Positions 9,593-18,552 of a stretch of 64,000 nt of DNA are shown here, in pieces. The stretch comes from Xanthomonas sp. DAR 34887 (GTDB lineage Bacteria; Pseudomonadota; Gammaproteobacteria; Xanthomonadales; Xanthomonadaceae): contig NZ_CP162490.1 in the NCBI RefSeq assembly GCF_041245805.1, positions 222,501 through 286,500 on the forward strand. The letters are read 5' to 3'. Each line of letters begins with the position of its first letter. Position 1 is the stretch's first letter. A program made the position numbers and the translations under genes. The notes below the pieces were generated by a model. It was not told the origin of the DNA. It saw nothing but the letters and a program-made list of their open reading frames with translations, and made no database searches.

Positions 9593-11083
9593 TCACGCCG
9601 CGGCCTGGGTGGTGACCGGCAGGCGGTTGCCGATCCATTCGGCGATGCTGGCGGCCGCGTCGCGCCCTTCGGCGACCGCGGTCACCACCAGATCCGCGCC
9701 GCGCACCGCGTCGCCGCCGGCGAACAGCTTCGGATTGGTGGTCTGGTACGGCAGGCGGCCGCTGCCATCGGGGTCGCTGCCGCCAGCCAGGATGCGGCCG
9801 TTGACAGTGCCTTCCACGCCCTGCGCGGCCAGCCATTCGGGCACGCTCGGCGAGAAGCCGAAGGCGATGATCACCACGTCCGCATCCAGCAGCGATTCGC
9901 TGCCTTCGACCGGCACCGCCGCCTGGCGCCCGCGCGCATCCGGCTCGCCGAGACGGGTCTGCACCACGCGCACGCCGACCAGGTTGCCGGCGGCATCGGC
10001 TTCCACCGCCAGCGGTTGACGGTTGAACAGGAAGCGCACGCCTTCCTCGCGCGCGTTGGCCACTTCGCGCGCCGAGCCGGGCATGTTGGCTTCGTCGCGG
10101 CGATAGGCGCAGGTGACCTTGGCCGCGCCCAGGCGGATCGCGCTGCGCACGCAGTCCATGCCGGTGTCGCCGCCGCCAAGCACTACCACGCGCTTGCCGC
10201 TCAGGTCCGGCAGGGCGATCTTGTCTTCCCAGCCGGCGATCGGCCGGCCCCAGGGATCGTCGCCGCTGACGATGCGGCTGTTCTGCACCAGGAACGGCAG
10301 CGCCGGCAGCACGCCGGGCAGGTCCTGGCCGGTCAGGCCGCCGTCGGTGTAGCGGTAGGCGCCGGTGCCCAGGAATACCGCATCGTACTCGCCAAGCAAC
10401 TGCTCCAGGCTGATGTCGCGGCCGATCTCCACGCCCAGGCGGAACTCCACGCCCATGCCTTCCAGCACCTCGCGGCGCTTGCCGATCACGCTCTTGTCGA
10501 GCTTGAAGCTGGGGATGCCGAACTGCAGCAGGCCGCCGATCTGTTCGTAGCGGTCGTAGACCACCGCATGGATGCCGGCGCGGGCCAGGCGGTCGGCGCA
10601 GCTGAGCCCGGCCGGGCCGGCGCCGATCACCGCCACGCGCTTGCCGGTGGCCTGGACCTGGCTCAGGTCCGGGCGCCAGCCGTTGTTGAGCGCGGTATCG
10701 ACGATGTACTTCTCCACCGCGCCGATGGTGACCGCGCCGAACTCCTCCAGCGTGCAGCTGCCTTCGCACAGGCGGTCCTGCGGGCACACCCGGCCGCACA
10801 CTTCCGGCAGCGGATTGGTGCTGTGGCACAGCGCCGCGGCTTCCTCGATGCGGTTCTCCTGCACCAGCTGCAGCCACTGCGGGATCGCGTTGTGCACCGG
10901 GCACTTCCAGCTGCAGTACGGATTGCCGCAATCCAGGCAGCGCCCGGCCTGGTACTGCGCGTCGGCCTTGTCGAATTTGCCGTACAGCTCGTTCCAGTCG
11001 CCGGACGTACGCAACTCCACCGGAATGCGCTGCGGCATCTGCCGGGGCAGGTCGAGGAACTGGAAGGCTTGCTTGCGGCTCAT
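9593..11083 (-). CDS. gltD: glutamate synthase [NADPH] small (beta) subunit
   Basis: The 496-residue protein is the flavin-dependent beta subunit that takes electrons from NADPH and passes them through iron-sulfur clusters to GltB for glutamate synthesis from glutamine and 2-oxoglutarate. The N terminus has the cysteine clusters CLDCGNPYCSWKCPVHNAIP and CGRVCPQDRLCEGSC. An FAD-binding GAGPAGLSCA and an NADPH-binding GGGDTGMDCVR follow, and the C terminus has the conserved LFAGGDAVRGADLVVTA segment. Length is close to other GltD proteins. It lies 130 bp downstream of gltB on the same strand with an inverted repeat in the gap, which may lower or stabilise expression relative to gltB. Confidence 0.97.
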   Translation of the reverse strand: MSRKQAFQFLDLPRQMPQRIPVELRTSGDWNELYGKFDKADAQYQAGRCLDCGNPYCSWKCPVHNAIPQWLQLVQENRIEEAAALCHSTNPLPEVCGRVCPQDRLCEGSCTLEEFGAVTIGAVEKYIVDTALNNGWRPDLSQVQATGKRVAVIGAGPAGLSCADRLARAGIHAVVYDRYEQIGGLLQFGIPSFKLDKSVIGKRREVLEGMGVEFRLGVEIGRDISLEQLLGEYDAVFLGTGAYRYTDGGLTGQDLPGVLPALPFLVQNSRIVSGDDPWGRPIAGWEDKIALPDLSGKRVVVLGGGDTGMDCVRSAIRLGAAKVTCAYRRDEANMPGSAREVANAREEGVRFLFNRQPLAVEADAAGNLVGVRVVQTRLGEPDARGRQAAVPVEGSESLLDADVVIIAFGFSPSVPEWLAAQGVEGTVNGRILAGGSDPDGSGRLPYQTTNPKLFAGGDAVRGADLVVTAVAEGRDAAASIAEWIGNRLPVTTQAAA

Positions 11084-11090
11084 AGGGGCA

Positions 11091-11193
11091 GGGATTCGGG
11101 ATTGGGGATTTGGGATTCGAGAAAGCGAGGGACTGGCGTCGGATCCGATGCGGGCTTGCTGTTCCCAATCCCGAATCTCGAATCCCCAATCCC
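11091..11193. repeat. GGGATT-type dispersed inverted repeat between gltB and gltD
   Basis: The left arm (11091-11121) is built of GGGATTCGGGATTGGGGATT-type units and the right arm (11163-11193) is its approximate reverse complement. The same kind of element lies at 60593-60724. It sits in the transcribed spacer between gltB and gltD, so the mRNA could fold into a long hairpin there. Confidence 0.8.
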
Positions 11194-11213
11194 TTCGCTG
11201 CGACGGGCCGCCA

Positions 11214-14200
11214 TCAGGCGGCGCGCCGCAGCGATTCGGTCAACGACTCGATGCTCGCCGCCTTCGGCTTGACCAGCCAGAACTTGCCGACGTAGTCGCG
11301 GAATTCGTCGAGGATCTGCTGCGCCCAGATGCTGCCGGTCAGTTCGCGGTGGCGGCTGATCAGCTTGTGCAGGTGCTGGCGGTGGCTCTCGAAGCCTTCG
11401 GCGGAGATGCGATGGATGTCGATCAGCTCATGGTTGTAGCGGTCGACGAAATCACGGTCCACGTCGAGCACGTAGGCCAGGCCGCCGGTGAAGCCGGCGC
11501 CGAAGTTCAGCCCGACCTTGCCCAGCACCAGCACGATGCCGTCGGTCATGTACTCGCAGCAGTGGTCGCCGGCGCCTTCGATCACCGCCAGCGCGCCGGA
11601 GTTGCGCACGCCGAAGCGCTCGCCGGCGCGGCCGGCGGCGTACAGCTCGCCGCCGGTGGCGCCGTACAGGCAGGTGTTGCCGATGATCGCGGTGCTGCGC
11701 GCCTCGAAGCGCGCGCCGCGCGGCGGACGCACCACCAGGCGGCCGCCGGCCATGCCCTTGCCGACGTAGTCGTTGGCCTCGCCTTCCAGCTCCAGCTGCA
11801 GGCCGCCGGCGTTGAACGCGCCGAAGCTCTGCCCGGCCGAGCCGCGGAAGCGCAGGGTCAGCGGCGCATCGTCCATGCCGTGGTTGCCATGCACCCGGGC
11901 GATGGCGCCGGACAGGCGCGCGCCGATCGAGCGGTCGGTGTTGTGGATCAGGAAGCGATGGTCGCCGCCGGTCTTGTTGGCGATCGCGTCGGCGAGCAGG
12001 CCGTCCATCTGCGTGGCCAGGCTGTCCGGCGATTCGTACAGACGCTGCGCGGCGCAGTGGCCGCTGTCGTAGCGCACGTCCTTGAGCAGCCGCGACAGGT
12101 CCACGCGCACGCCTTCGCGCGGCGACACGTCAAGCTGTTGGAGCAATTCGGTGCGGCCGACGATCTCGTCCAGCGAGCGCGCGCCCAGGTACGACAGCCA
12201 TTGCCGCACTTCTTCGGACAGCAGCTTGAAGAAGTTCTCCACGCGCTCGGGCAGGCCGACGAAGTGGTTGGCGCGCAGGCGCTCGTCCTGGGTGGCCACG
12301 CCGGTGGCGCAGTTGTTGAGGTGGCAGATGCGCAGGTACTTGCAGCCGAGCACGATCATCGGGCCGGTGCCGAAGCCGAAGCTGTCCGCGCCCAGGATCG
12401 CGGCCTTGACCACGTCCAGGCCGGTCTTCAGGCCGCCGTCGGTCTGCAGGATGGTGCGGTCGCGCAGGTTGTTGGCGACCAGCGCCTGGTGCGACTCGGC
12501 CACGCCCAGTTCCCACGGCACGCCGGCATAGCGGATCGAGCTGACCGGGCTGGCGCCGGTGCCGCCGTCGTGGCCGGACACGGTGATCAGGTCGGCGCCG
12601 GCCTTGACCACGCCGGCGGCGATGGTGCCCACGCCAGCATGGCTGACCAGCTTCACCGACACCAAGGCGCTCGGATTGACCTGCTTGAGGTCGTAGATCA
12701 GCTGCGCCAGGTCTTCGATCGAATAGATGTCGTGGTGCGGCGGCGGCGAGATCAGGCCGATGCCCGGCTTGGCGTAGCGCAGCCGCGCGATCAGCTCGTT
12801 GACCTTGTGCCCGGGCAGCTGGCCGCCTTCGCCGGGCTTGGCGCCCTGCGCGACCTTGATCTGCAGCACTTCGGCATTGACCAGGTACTCGGGGGTGACG
12901 CCGAAGCGGCCGGAGGCCACCTGCTTGATCTTGGAACGCTTGTCGGTGCCGTAGCGCGCCGGGTCTTCGCCGCCTTCGCCGGAGTTGCTGCGCCCGCCGA
13001 GGCGGTTCATCGCGATCGCCAGCGCCTCGTGCGCCTCGGGCGACAGCGCGCCCAGGCTGATCGCGGCGGTGTCGAAGCGGCGCAGCAGGTCGGAGGCCGG
13101 GGCCACCTGGTCGAGCGGGGTCGGTACCTCGGCGCGCTTGAGCTGCAGCAGGTCGCGCAGCGCCGACGGCGGACGCGCGTGCACCGCCTCGGCGTACGCG
13201 GCCCAGTCGGCCTGCTCGCCGCTGCGCGTGGCGCGCTGCAGGGTCATGACCACGTCCGGGTTGTACATGTGGTACTCGCCGCCGTGCACGTACTTCAGCA
13301 GTCCGCCCACTTCCGGCTTGAGCAGGTCGTTCCAGGCGCGCGCGGTCAGCTGCCGCGCCTCGGTGTCCAGCCGCGCCAGGTTCACCCCGCCGATGCGCGA
13401 GGCGGTGTCCGGGAAGCACAGCTGGACCACGTCCGGATCCAGCCCGACGATCTCGAACAGCTGCGCGCCGCGGTAGCTGGCGATGGTGCAGATGCCCATC
13501 TTGGAGATGATCTTGGACAGGCCCTTGTAGATGCCCTTGCGGTATTTGCGGCCGATCTGCGCCTGTTCGCCGCCCTTCTTCAGCAGCAGGATGCCGCGCC
13601 GGCCCAGGTCGAACAGGGTCTGGTAGGCCAGGTACGGATACACCGCGGTGGCGCCGAAACCGAGCAGGCAGGCCATGTGGTGCGGATCGCGCGCGGTGCC
13701 GGTCTCGATGATGAGGTTGGCGTCGCAGCGCAGGCCGGCACGCGACAGATGGTGGTGCACCGCGCCGGTGGCCAGCAGCGCATGCGCCATCGGCCGTTCC
13801 GGCACCGGGTAGCGGTCGGTCAGCAGCAGCATGACCTTGCCGTCGCGCACCGCCTGCTCGGCCTCGGCGCAGATCCGTTCCAGGCCGGCCTTGAGGCCTT
13901 CCTCGACGCTGTAGGACAGGTCGATCTGCGCATTGCGGGTCTGGTACTGCTCCATCTTCAGCAGCTGGCGCAGCTTGCGCTGGCTGAGCACCGGCGAATT
14001 GAGGATGACGTGGTTCACCGTCTCCGGGCCGGCATGGAAGATGTTGGTCTCCTTGCCGAGCTGGGTGGTCAGCGACATCACGCAGTCTTCGCGCAGCGGA
14101 TCGATCGGCGGGTTGGTGACCTGCGCGAACGCCTGGCGGAAGTAGTCGTACAGCGGCCGGGTGTGGCGGCTGAGCACCGCCATCGGGGTGTCGTCGCCCA

Positions 14201-15671
14201 TCGAGCCGGTGGCTTCCTGCTCGGTCTCGGCCAGCGGCCGCAGCACCTGCTCCACTTCCTCGGTGCTGAGCTGGAACAGCTTGTGGTAGCTGCGCAGGGT
14301 GCGCTCGTCGAACGGCTCCTCGACCAGCGAGGGGTCGATCAGCTCGGTCTGCAGGTAGGTCACGCCTTGCTGCAGCCATTGCTTGTACGGGGCGCGGCCG
14401 CGGTTGATGCGGTCGATCGCGTCCGAGTCGAGCAGGTCGCCGCGCTTGAGGTCGATGGCCATCATCTCGCCCGGGCCGAGCTTGCCCTTGCGGGTCACGC
14501 GCTCGGCCGGCAGCTCCCACACGCCCGCTTCGGAGGCGACCAGGAAATGGCGGTCAGAGGTCAGCATCCAGCGCGCCGGGCGCAGGCCGTTGCGGTCGAG
14601 CATGCACGCCGCATAGCGGCCGTCGCAGGCGACGATGCCGGCCGGGCCGTCCCACGGCTCGGTGTTGAGCCCGTAGAACTCGTAGAACGCGGCCAGGTCG
14701 GCGTCCTTGAACTCCAGCGACTGGGTCGCCGGCGGCACCAGGATGCGCAGCGCCTGCAGCAGGTCCATGCCGCCGGCGACCAGCAGCTCGAGCATGTTGT
14801 CCAGGCTCTGCGAATCGGAGCCGTGCATCGAGATCACCGGGTCGAACTCGGCGATGTCGAAGCGCGGCGTCTTCCACACCTTGCTGCGCGCCTGCGCCCA
14901 GTGCCGGTTGCCCTCAATGGTATTGATCTCGCCGTTGTGCGCGAGCAGCCGGAACGGATGCGCCAGCGGCCAGCGCGGCAGCGTGTTGGTCGAGAAGCGT
15001 TGGTGGAAGACGATGGCGCTGGAGGCCAGGTCGCTGCGCTGCAGGTCCGGGTAGAAGGTGCTGAGCTTGTCCGGCAGCACCATGCCCTTGTAGCTGATGC
15101 CGTTGGGCGAGAGCGTGGTGACGTAGAAGTCGGCGACGTCGCGCAGGCGCTGTTCGGCGCGGCGGCGCGCCAGGAACAGGGCCAGGGCGAAGCCATCGTC
15201 GCTGTGTTCGGCGCCGGCATCGACGAACACCTGCTCGATGTGCGGCAAGGTGTCCTTGGCCAGCTGCCCGCACACCGAGTCGTCGGTGGGGGTGACCCGC
15301 CAGCCGCGCGGCTGCACGCCGGCGCGGAGCAGTTCCTCTTCCAGCACCTGGCGGCAACGCGCGGCGCCGTCCACGTCGTCGCGCGGCATGAACACCTGGC
15401 CGGCGGCGAAGCGCGCCCCGACCGCGATGCCGGCGTCGCGCGCCAGCGCGCGCAGGAACGCATCGGGTTTGCGGATCAGCAGGCCGCAGCCGTCGCCGGT
15501 CAGGCCGTCGGCGGCGACGCCGCCACGGTGGGTCATCCGCGACAGCGCGGCAATGGCGGTATCCACCAAGGCCCGCGAAGGTTGGTCATCGAGTTGCGCG
15601 ACCATGCCGAAACCACAGGCATCGCGCTCGTCTTGGGGGTCGTAGAGCCCGTGGCGGTTGCGGGGGGCCAT
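11214..15671 (-). CDS. gltB: glutamate synthase [NADPH] large (alpha) subunit
   Basis: This 1485-residue protein is the alpha subunit of GOGAT. It hydrolyses glutamine in an N-terminal amidotransferase domain and channels ammonia to the FMN/2-oxoglutarate site. The N-terminal nucleophile cysteine is in DACGFGM, after a short propeptide of about 18 residues that must be removed. The synthase core has GALSPEAHEALAIAMNRLGG, GEGGEDPARY and the FMN-domain stretch SGHDGGTGASP, and the C-terminal beta-helix is rich in glycine repeats. Length matches the family. A GAGG ribosome-binding site precedes the ATG. It forms an operon with gltD. A dyad resembling an NtrC site lies about 100 bp upstream. Confidence 0.97.
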   Translation of the reverse strand: MAPRNRHGLYDPQDERDACGFGMVAQLDDQPSRALVDTAIAALSRMTHRGGVAADGLTGDGCGLLIRKPDAFLRALARDAGIAVGARFAAGQVFMPRDDVDGAARCRQVLEEELLRAGVQPRGWRVTPTDDSVCGQLAKDTLPHIEQVFVDAGAEHSDDGFALALFLARRRAEQRLRDVADFYVTTLSPNGISYKGMVLPDKLSTFYPDLQRSDLASSAIVFHQRFSTNTLPRWPLAHPFRLLAHNGEINTIEGNRHWAQARSKVWKTPRFDIAEFDPVISMHGSDSQSLDNMLELLVAGGMDLLQALRILVPPATQSLEFKDADLAAFYEFYGLNTEPWDGPAGIVACDGRYAACMLDRNGLRPARWMLTSDRHFLVASEAGVWELPAERVTRKGKLGPGEMMAIDLKRGDLLDSDAIDRINRGRAPYKQWLQQGVTYLQTELIDPSLVEEPFDERTLRSYHKLFQLSTEEVEQVLRPLAETEQEATGSMGDDTPMAVLSRHTRPLYDYFRQAFAQVTNPPIDPLREDCVMSLTTQLGKETNIFHAGPETVNHVILNSPVLSQRKLRQLLKMEQYQTRNAQIDLSYSVEEGLKAGLERICAEAEQAVRDGKVMLLLTDRYPVPERPMAHALLATGAVHHHLSRAGLRCDANLIIETGTARDPHHMACLLGFGATAVYPYLAYQTLFDLGRRGILLLKKGGEQAQIGRKYRKGIYKGLSKIISKMGICTIASYRGAQLFEIVGLDPDVVQLCFPDTASRIGGVNLARLDTEARQLTARAWNDLLKPEVGGLLKYVHGGEYHMYNPDVVMTLQRATRSGEQADWAAYAEAVHARPPSALRDLLQLKRAEVPTPLDQVAPASDLLRRFDTAAISLGALSPEAHEALAIAMNRLGGRSNSGEGGEDPARYGTDKRSKIKQVASGRFGVTPEYLVNAEVLQIKVAQGAKPGEGGQLPGHKVNELIARLRYAKPGIGLISPPPHHDIYSIEDLAQLIYDLKQVNPSALVSVKLVSHAGVGTIAAGVVKAGADLITVSGHDGGTGASPVSSIRYAGVPWELGVAESHQALVANNLRDRTILQTDGGLKTGLDVVKAAILGADSFGFGTGPMIVLGCKYLRICHLNNCATGVATQDERLRANHFVGLPERVENFFKLLSEEVRQWLSYLGARSLDEIVGRTELLQQLDVSPREGVRVDLSRLLKDVRYDSGHCAAQRLYESPDSLATQMDGLLADAIANKTGGDHRFLIHNTDRSIGARLSGAIARVHGNHGMDDAPLTLRFRGSAGQSFGAFNAGGLQLELEGEANDYVGKGMAGGRLVVRPPRGARFEARSTAIIGNTCLYGATGGELYAAGRAGERFGVRNSGALAVIEGAGDHCCEYMTDGIVLVLGKVGLNFGAGFTGGLAYVLDVDRDFVDRYNHELIDIHRISAEGFESHRQHLHKLISRHRELTGSIWAQQILDEFRDYVGKFWLVKPKAASIESLTESLRRAA

Positions 15672-15765
15672 GTCTGCCTCTGAAAAGCGATCCGAAGGAA
15701 CGCGGCGACACTCGCCCCCGCTCTATCCTGGAGCGCATCTTGAGGTCACCGGAACATCGACTAAA

Positions 15766-15779
15766 GCACATGTTGGTGC
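15766..15779. promoter_or_regulatory. possible NtrC-type dyad upstream of gltB
   Basis: GCACATGTTGGTGC contains the half-sites GCAC and GTGC six bases apart, close to the NtrC consensus (seven bases apart in the E. coli glnA site). It lies 95-108 bp upstream of the gltB start, a plausible activator or repressor distance for a nitrogen-assimilation gene. The one-base-shorter spacing weakens the case. Confidence 0.3.
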
Positions 15780-15876
15780 GGTGCCGCAATACACGGTTGC
15801 AGCTGCAACCGTAGTGGCGGCAAGCGTCTTGCCGCCGCCACCGTGGACGGCGCCCGCGAGTGCCGCCGGACGGACC

Positions 15877-16272
15877 TCAGCCGCAGCGCACGCCGGTGAT
15901 CTGGTTCTTGGCATCGACCTCGATATTGAGCCGTTCGCCGTCGAACTCCATGGTCACCGCCTGGTTGGGCTTGAGCACGCGCACGCTCTTGGCGCCGGTG
16001 TCGCTGCGCGCCTGGTCCAGCAACGCCTGTTCGGCGGCCTGGCCGACCAGGCCCTGCGCCTGCGAGGCATCGCAGGTGCCCACCGGCGGCGGCTGCGGCG
16101 CGCTGACCGGATCCGGGGCGGCGGCCTGCTGCGCGGCGGCCTGGGCCTTGGCCCCCACCTGTTCCTGCTCGTCCGGCGGCGGCGCGGTGCACGCGGCCAA
16201 TGCCAGCGTCAGGCAGGCCGTGGCGATCAGGCCGGCGCGCGCGGACGCACGAGAAGAAAGGAAAGTGCTCAT
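15877..16272 (-). CDS. I78-family peptidase inhibitor lipoprotein
   Basis: The protein has 131 residues and begins with a lipoprotein signal peptide (LTLALAAC lipobox), so it is probably anchored in the outer or inner membrane on the periplasmic side. After a Pro/Ala/Gln-rich linker, the C-terminal part has CDASQAQGLVGQ, VRVLKPNQAVTMEFDGERLN and the ending ITGVRCG, the pattern of the small I78 (potato-inhibitor-I-like) fold. Such proteins are predicted to protect periplasmic proteins from serine proteases. The start at 16272 is preferred because it begins the signal peptide; a longer in-frame reading starts at 16347. A second, more diverged I78-like gene lies 1.5 kb away. Confidence 0.82.
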   Translation of the reverse strand: MSTFLSSRASARAGLIATACLTLALAACTAPPPDEQEQVGAKAQAAAQQAAAPDPVSAPQPPPVGTCDASQAQGLVGQAAEQALLDQARSDTGAKSVRVLKPNQAVTMEFDGERLNIEVDAKNQITGVRCG

Positions 16273-16422
16273 CGGGGCTCCTGGTCGGTGGAGGAAGACG
16301 GGTCCAGCATACGTGCAGAAGAATCGGACAAGTCGCGTTCGCCGCACGTTAACCGGTCGCCGTTGACGCTGCCTAGGCGCCGCGCTGCCGACAATCCCGG
16401 CTCCTCACCCGCTGGCGTCCCG

Positions 16423-17643
16423 ATGTCCAACGCGTCCCGCACCACCGCCGCCACCGAGGCGGCCCGCGCGCTGCAGGCCAGACAGGCCGCCAGCAGTGCC
16501 GGCCTGGTCTATGTCAGCGACGAAGAGCCCGGCATCGCCCGCCGCCGCGCCGGCAAGGGCTTCAGCTACCGGTTGCCGGATGGCCGCCCGGTGCGCGATG
16601 CGCAGACCTTGCAACGCATCCGCCAGCTGGCGATCCCGCCGGCCTACACCGAGGTGTGGATCTGCGCCAAGCCCAACGGCCACGTGCAGGCCACCGGCCG
16701 CGACGCGCGGCGGCGCAAGCAGTACCGCTATCACCCCGACTGGGCGCAGGTGCGCGGCGACGGCAAGTTCGAACGGATCATGGCCTTCGGCCAGGCCTTG
16801 CCGCGGCTGCGCCGGCGCCTGCGCCGCGATCTGGCGCTGCCCGGCTATCCGCGCGACAAGGTGCTGGCGATGGTGGTGGCGCTGATGGCCGAGACCCTGG
16901 TGCGCGTGGGCAATGCCGAATACGCGCGCAGCAACCGCTCCTACGGCCTGACCACGCTGCGCAACCGCCACCTGGAATTCGTCAAGGGCGGCCGCGCGCG
17001 GCTGAAATTCCGCGGCAAGGGCGGGCAGGAGCACGACATCGAGGTCGACGACGTGCGCCTGGTCAAACTGATTCGCGGCTGCCAGCAATTGCCCGGGCAG
17101 GCGCTGTTCCAGTACCGCGACGACGACGGCCAACTGCAGCCGGTGGACTCGGGCGAGGTCAACGACTACCTGCGCGAGGCGATGGGCGAGAGCTTCACCG
17201 CCAAGGACTTCCGCACCTGGGGCGGCACCCGCGCCGCGCTGCAGCGGCTGGCGCAGCTGCCCTTGCCCGACCCCAGCAGCGAACGCGCGCTGAAGCTGGC
17301 GCAGAACGCGGTGATCCGCGAGGTGGCCGATGCGCTGGGCAATACGCCGGCGGTGTGCCGCAAGGCCTATATCGACCCGTGCGTGTTCGACGGCTGGCGC
17401 GGCGGCGAACTGCACGGCCTGTGCGAGCGCGTGCGCGGCGAGCGGCAGTGGGACCTGGCCACGCTGAACTACCTGGCGCGGGCGCGTGCTGCGACCCGCA
17501 AGGCGGTCAAGGCGGTCAAGGCCAAGCGCACCAAGAAGACGGGGTCCACGGCGGCGGGCGCCAAGCCGACGCAATCCGCCCGGCCGCGTCGGGCCGGCAG
17601 CCCGGCGGCCGGAAGCGCTGCGCGCTCACGCCGTCGCGCCTGA
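16423..17643 (+). CDS. DNA topoisomerase type IB
   Basis: The protein has 406 residues and matches bacterial poxvirus-type topoisomerase IB, which relaxes supercoils through a 3'-phosphotyrosyl intermediate. The catalytic Tyr316 is in KAYIDP. Upstream landmarks include AIPPAYTEVWICAKPNGHVQ, KYRYHPD-like QYRYHPDWAQVRG, LVRVGNAEYARSNRSYGLTTL with active-site arginine and lysine candidates, and KDFRTWGGT. The C-terminal tail of about 40 residues is very basic (Lys/Arg/Ala-rich), probably DNA-contacting. The ATG at 16423 starts the recognised domain; no strong ribosome-binding site is visible before it. The gene is flanked by two inhibitor genes on the opposite strand. Confidence 0.93.
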   Translation: MSNASRTTAATEAARALQARQAASSAGLVYVSDEEPGIARRRAGKGFSYRLPDGRPVRDAQTLQRIRQLAIPPAYTEVWICAKPNGHVQATGRDARRRKQYRYHPDWAQVRGDGKFERIMAFGQALPRLRRRLRRDLALPGYPRDKVLAMVVALMAETLVRVGNAEYARSNRSYGLTTLRNRHLEFVKGGRARLKFRGKGGQEHDIEVDDVRLVKLIRGCQQLPGQALFQYRDDDGQLQPVDSGEVNDYLREAMGESFTAKDFRTWGGTRAALQRLAQLPLPDPSSERALKLAQNAVIREVADALGNTPAVCRKAYIDPCVFDGWRGGELHGLCERVRGERQWDLATLNYLARARAATRKAVKAVKAKRTKKTGSTAAGAKPTQSARPRRAGSPAAGSAARSRRRA

Positions 17644-17738
17644 TCGCAGCGCTGGCGCGGGCGGCGGCATCGCCGCAGGTCGCGGCACGGTCAAGGCGAA
17701 CCTCGCCGGGTCCGCAGTTCACTCGGCGCCGCGCACCT

Positions 17739-18095
17739 TCAACCGCAATACAGCGTGGTGATGTTGTTGTACGGGCCGACCTCGATGGTCAGCCGATCGC
17801 CACCGCTCTCGCCGGCACCGCGCGATGCGCTGTCCACGCCGCTGGAGGTGGCGCCGCTGTCGCCCACGCTGCTGTTCACCACCTGCACCTTGAGGCTGTC
17901 GCTGTCGACGCGGGCGCGTTCGATGGTGGTCTGCGCGGCGGCCAGGCCCGCCGCGCCGCGGACCTTGTCGATATGGCACTGGCCGGAGATGACGCCGTCG
18001 ATCGGCTGCACCTGGGCGACCTGGGTGGTGGCGCAGGCGCCGAGCAGCAAGCTGGCGGCGAGGGGAAGGGCGAGGGCGAGTGGCTGGCGGACCAT
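17739..18095 (-). CDS. small secreted I78-like inhibitor protein
   Basis: A 118-residue protein with a lipobox-type signal peptide (ASLLLGAC). The mature part contains CHIDKVRGAAGLAAAQTTIERAR and ends in RLTIEVGPYNNITTLYCG, which parallels the end of the I78 inhibitor at 15877-16272, so I assign it to the same superfamily with less certainty. A Ser/Gly/Ala-rich insert of about 30 residues separates the two halves. The start at 18095 has an AAAGGAG ribosome-binding site at good spacing; longer in-frame starts upstream have none that good. Confidence 0.72.
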   Translation of the reverse strand: MVRQPLALALPLAASLLLGACATTQVAQVQPIDGVISGQCHIDKVRGAAGLAAAQTTIERARVDSDSLKVQVVNSSVGDSGATSSGVDSASRGAGESGGDRLTIEVGPYNNITTLYCG

Positions 18096-18234
18096 GGAAG
18101 AGACTCCTTTGCGAATAGCGCGAGCGTGTCGCGGTGGATGTTTGCGTTGCATGAAGAGATCGGCGGCCGGCTTCACCCGACGTGGCCGTGTGCTTGGCCA
18201 GACTGTGGCTTCCCCAGCCAACCGGAGCCTGACC

Positions 18235-18468
18235 ATGGCCACCTGCGATGTCTGCGGCAACGACTACGACAAGGCCTTTACCCTGACCCAGGGCGACCGC
18301 AGCGGCACCTTCGATTCGTTCGAATGCGCGATCCACGCCTTCGCCCCGCACTGCAGCCATTGCGACTGCCGCATCGTCGGCCATGGCGTGGAAGCCGGCG
18401 GCCGCATGTTCTGCTGCGCGCATTGCGCCCAGCATGCCGGCGTGCAGGGCGTCGCCGACCGCGCCTAG
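18235..18468 (+). CDS. Cys/His-rich small protein, zinc-ribbon-like
   Basis: This 77-residue protein has nine cysteines and several histidines. They are arranged as CDVC at the N terminus, CSHCDC in the middle and FCCAHCAQH near the end, a layout that suggests two metal-binding (zinc-ribbon or metallothionein-like) sites. It has no signal peptide or membrane segment, so it should be cytoplasmic. CCGGAG lies upstream of the ATG at usable distance. I do not recognise a function; metal binding is inferred from the cysteine pattern. Confidence 0.75.
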   Translation: MATCDVCGNDYDKAFTLTQGDRSGTFDSFECAIHAFAPHCSHCDCRIVGHGVEAGGRMFCCAHCAQHAGVQGVADRA

Positions 18469-18552
18469 CGCGCTCGCGTCCGATCGCCCATCCCCCACCT
18501 TCTCCGATACGGCGCCATGCCGCGCCGCATCCCGTACTCCGGAGCAATGTCC

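Noticed and set aside
10572..15683. Open frame of 1703 codons on the plus strand
   Set aside because: It is antisense to gltB, which is unmistakable. Long antisense frames are common in GC-rich coding DNA, and its translation has no known domain.
15672..15876. Sigma-54 promoter upstream of gltB
   Set aside because: GGCAC words exist, but none has GC at the required ten-base distance.
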